Assembly: GCA_037445815.1 (NCBI GenBank)
Contig: JBBIJV010000169.1
Coordinates: forward strand, 1-7,990
DNA length: 7,990 nucleotides
Direction of reading: 5' to 3'
Origin: FEN-1219 sp037445815
GTDB taxonomy: Bacteria > Pseudomonadota > Gammaproteobacteria > Steroidobacterales > Rariloculaceae
The position numbers were made by a program, and so were the translations under genes. Under the pieces are notes generated by a model. That model saw only the letters and a list, made by a program, of their open reading frames with translations. It did no database searches and had not been told where the DNA came from. Positions 6,936-7,990 of this stretch are shown here, in pieces (within the stretch, counting starts at the first letter, position 1; every line of letters begins with the position of its first letter).

Positions 6936-7778
6936 ATGCCGCCCTTGCCAGCCGATGTTGCGAGCGTCGTCAGCCGCGCGATCGCCGAGGATCTTCGCGA
7001 TGGCGACCTCACGGCGGAGCTGATCCCGCGCGCGGCGACGGGCGCCGCGCGAGTCGTCGCGCGCGAGTCCGCGACGCTCTGCGGCCGGGCGTGGTTCGAT
7101 GAGACGTTCCGCCAGATCGACCGGCGCGTGGCCGTCGATTGGCACGCAGCGGACGGCGATGCGATCGACGCCGACACGGTCGTCTGCGAGCTGCGCGGCC
7201 CGGCACGCAGCCTCGTGACGGGCGAGCGGACGGCGCTCAACTTCCTGCAAGCGCTGTCGGGCACGGCTACGGCGACGCGTGCGTTCGTCGATCTCGTCGC
7301 CGGCACGCGCGCGCGCATCCTCGACACGCGCAAGACGTTGCCCGGCTTGCGCCTCGCGCAGAAGTATGCCGTGCTCTGCGGAGGCGGGTCGAATCATCGC
7401 ATCGGCCTCTTCGACGCCGTGCTCATCAAGGAGAACCACATCGCTGCCGTCGGCGGTCTGGCGGCTGCCGTCGCGGCCGCGCGTCGTCAAGCGCCGAACG
7501 TCATGATCGAGGTCGAAGTCGAGAGCCTCGCGCAGCTGCGCGAAGCCCTCGCGACCGACGCCGATCGCATCATGCTCGACGACTTCACGCTCGAGGACAT
7601 GCGCGCCGGCGTCGCGCTGCGCGACGCTAGCGCCGGCAAGCGCCACGAGCTCGAAGCGTCGGGCAGCGTGAACGCCGCGACGCTGCGCGCGATCGCCGAA
7701 ACCGGCGTCGACTTCATCTCGATCGGCGCCATCACGAAGAACGTGCGCGCGATCGACTTTTCGATGCGCTTAGTCTGA
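6936..7778 (+). CDS. nadC: Nicotinate-nucleotide pyrophosphorylase (quinolinate phosphoribosyltransferase)
   Basis: Converts quinolinate and PRPP to nicotinate mononucleotide, CO2 and PPi, the step that joins de novo synthesis to the rest of the NAD pathway. Cytoplasmic, usually a dimer or hexamer. It has 280 residues (E. coli 297). Family blocks in order: AEDLRDGDLTAELIP (17-31), GERTALNFLQ with Arg98, LDTRKTLPGLR (129-139, Arg132 and Lys133), KYAVLCGGGSNHRIGLFDA (143-161, His154 and Arg155), LIKENHI (Lys165), IEVEVESL (Glu194), RIMLDDF (Asp215), EASGSV (240-245) and ISIGAITK (261-268). The usual Gly in EASGG(I/V) is Ser here. ATG at 6936 is chosen because the family homology begins there; the frame is open to a TTG at 6861, but that extension would span the intergenic hairpin. 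The Shine-Dalgarno site is weak. nadA and nadB are not in the window. Confidence 0.98.
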   Translation: MPPLPADVASVVSRAIAEDLRDGDLTAELIPRAATGAARVVARESATLCGRAWFDETFRQIDRRVAVDWHAADGDAIDADTVVCELRGPARSLVTGERTALNFLQALSGTATATRAFVDLVAGTRARILDTRKTLPGLRLAQKYAVLCGGGSNHRIGLFDAVLIKENHIAAVGGLAAAVAAARRQAPNVMIEVEVESLAQLREALATDADRIMLDDFTLEDMRAGVALRDASAGKRHELEASGSVNAATLRAIAETGVDFISIGAITKNVRAIDFSMRLV

Positions 7779-7924
7779 CGGCGCGCCCACTCCTCTTGTT
7801 AAGAGCAGCTATCGGGACGCCAACTCGAAACGGCACTCATGGCCAAGCCTCCCTGCGGTTGTTGTTCGTATACTGATTTTCACTCTTGTCCAAATTAGCG
7901 CGCCGATCTGGAGCTGAAAGACGT
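7779..7924. other. Non-coding stretch after nadC, locally AT-rich
   Basis: No gene of normal length is seen here. Just after nadC is a small hairpin, CTCTT-GTT-AAGAG (7793-7805), without a T-tract and so at best a weak transcription stop. From 7861 to 7900 only 15 of 40 bases are G or C, clearly below the neighbouring genes. Two very short frames (13 codons minus, 19 codons plus) overlap near 7838-7841 and are treated as findings, not genes. A TATACT -10-like box (7869-7874) has no matching -35. Confidence 0.6.
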
Positions 7925-7990
7925 TGAGCCTCCTCGGGTAAGCTGGATGGTCACCACACCGTCCGGCTTTCCCCCAGCAAAGGAGACTCA
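7925..7990 (+). repeat. Large imperfect inverted repeat / hairpin at the right edge, covering a Shine-Dalgarno-like site
   Basis: The inner stem pairs GGGTAAGCTGGATGGT (7936-7951) with ACCGTCCGGCTTTCCC (7958-7973). Of 16 positions 15 pair (two as G-U), with a 6-nt loop CACCAC. An outer stem pairs TGAGCCTCCT (7925-7934) with AGGAGACTCA (7981-7990), 9 of 10. AAAGGAG at 7979-7985 has Shine-Dalgarno character and would be partly hidden in the outer stem. If a start codon follows just beyond 7990, this is a structured 5' leader. It could equally be the end of a mobile element. The window stops too soon to decide. Confidence 0.6.

Noticed and set aside
6390..7646. 418-codon minus-strand frame spanning the PuuD-like gene and nadC
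   Set aside because: It crosses the 3' end of one real gene, an intergenic hairpin and most of nadC; the composition is that of an antisense shadow.
7925..7990. Integron attC site or IS110-type bridge-RNA region
   Set aside because: No convincing attC core boxes or integron gene cassette are visible, and no recombinase gene is in the window. The hairpin alone does not support either call.
1..7990. CRISPR arrays, tRNA or rRNA genes, toxin-antitoxin or defence genes
   Set aside because: No regularly spaced direct repeats, no tRNA-like cloverleaf and no such protein families were recognised on either strand.

Overview
This window carries high-GC bacterial housekeeping genes. RNase T is largely a gammaproteobacterial protein. 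Together with a homodimeric-type pyruvate dehydrogenase E1, a CGFS glutaredoxin and the GC-biased codon use (which opens long antisense frames), it points to a high-GC gammaproteobacterium or a close relative. The family cannot be fixed from this window.

Layout, left to right. (1) On the minus strand, positions 1-3401, lies the pyruvate dehydrogenase operon: aceE (E1), then 15 nt later the start of the E2 acetyltransferase gene aceF, which runs off the left edge after two lipoyl domains. (2) Positions 3402-3595 form a divergent promoter region with a GC-rich palindrome. (3) On the plus strand, positions 3596-5754, an M17 leucyl-aminopeptidase-type gene overlaps the RNase T gene (rnt) by 4 nt. 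(4) On the minus strand, positions 5757-6089, grxD (monothiol glutaredoxin) converges on rnt, with only 2 nt between the stop codons. (5) On the plus strand, positions 6267-6851, is a small multi-pass membrane protein resembling the membrane domain of PuuD-type urate hydroxylase. (6) A strong hairpin at 6873-6909 precedes nadC (quinolinate phosphoribosyltransferase), 6936-7778, plus strand. (7) The last 212 nt hold no convincing gene. They are locally AT-rich and end in a large imperfect inverted repeat (7925-7990) that would pair with a Shine-Dalgarno-like sequence at the right edge, so a gene or an element may begin just outside the window.

Functionally the window combines central carbon entry (pyruvate to acetyl-CoA), peptide turnover, 3'-end RNA maturation, Fe-S/redox handling and NAD biosynthesis. 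Most catalytic residues of these families can be located, and their spacing matches characterised relatives, so the genes look intact. I see no CRISPR array, tRNA, rRNA, transposase or defence system. The points most worth a second look are the terminal hairpin region, the palindrome in the promoter spacer at 3505-3520, and the standalone PuuD-like membrane protein beside nadC.
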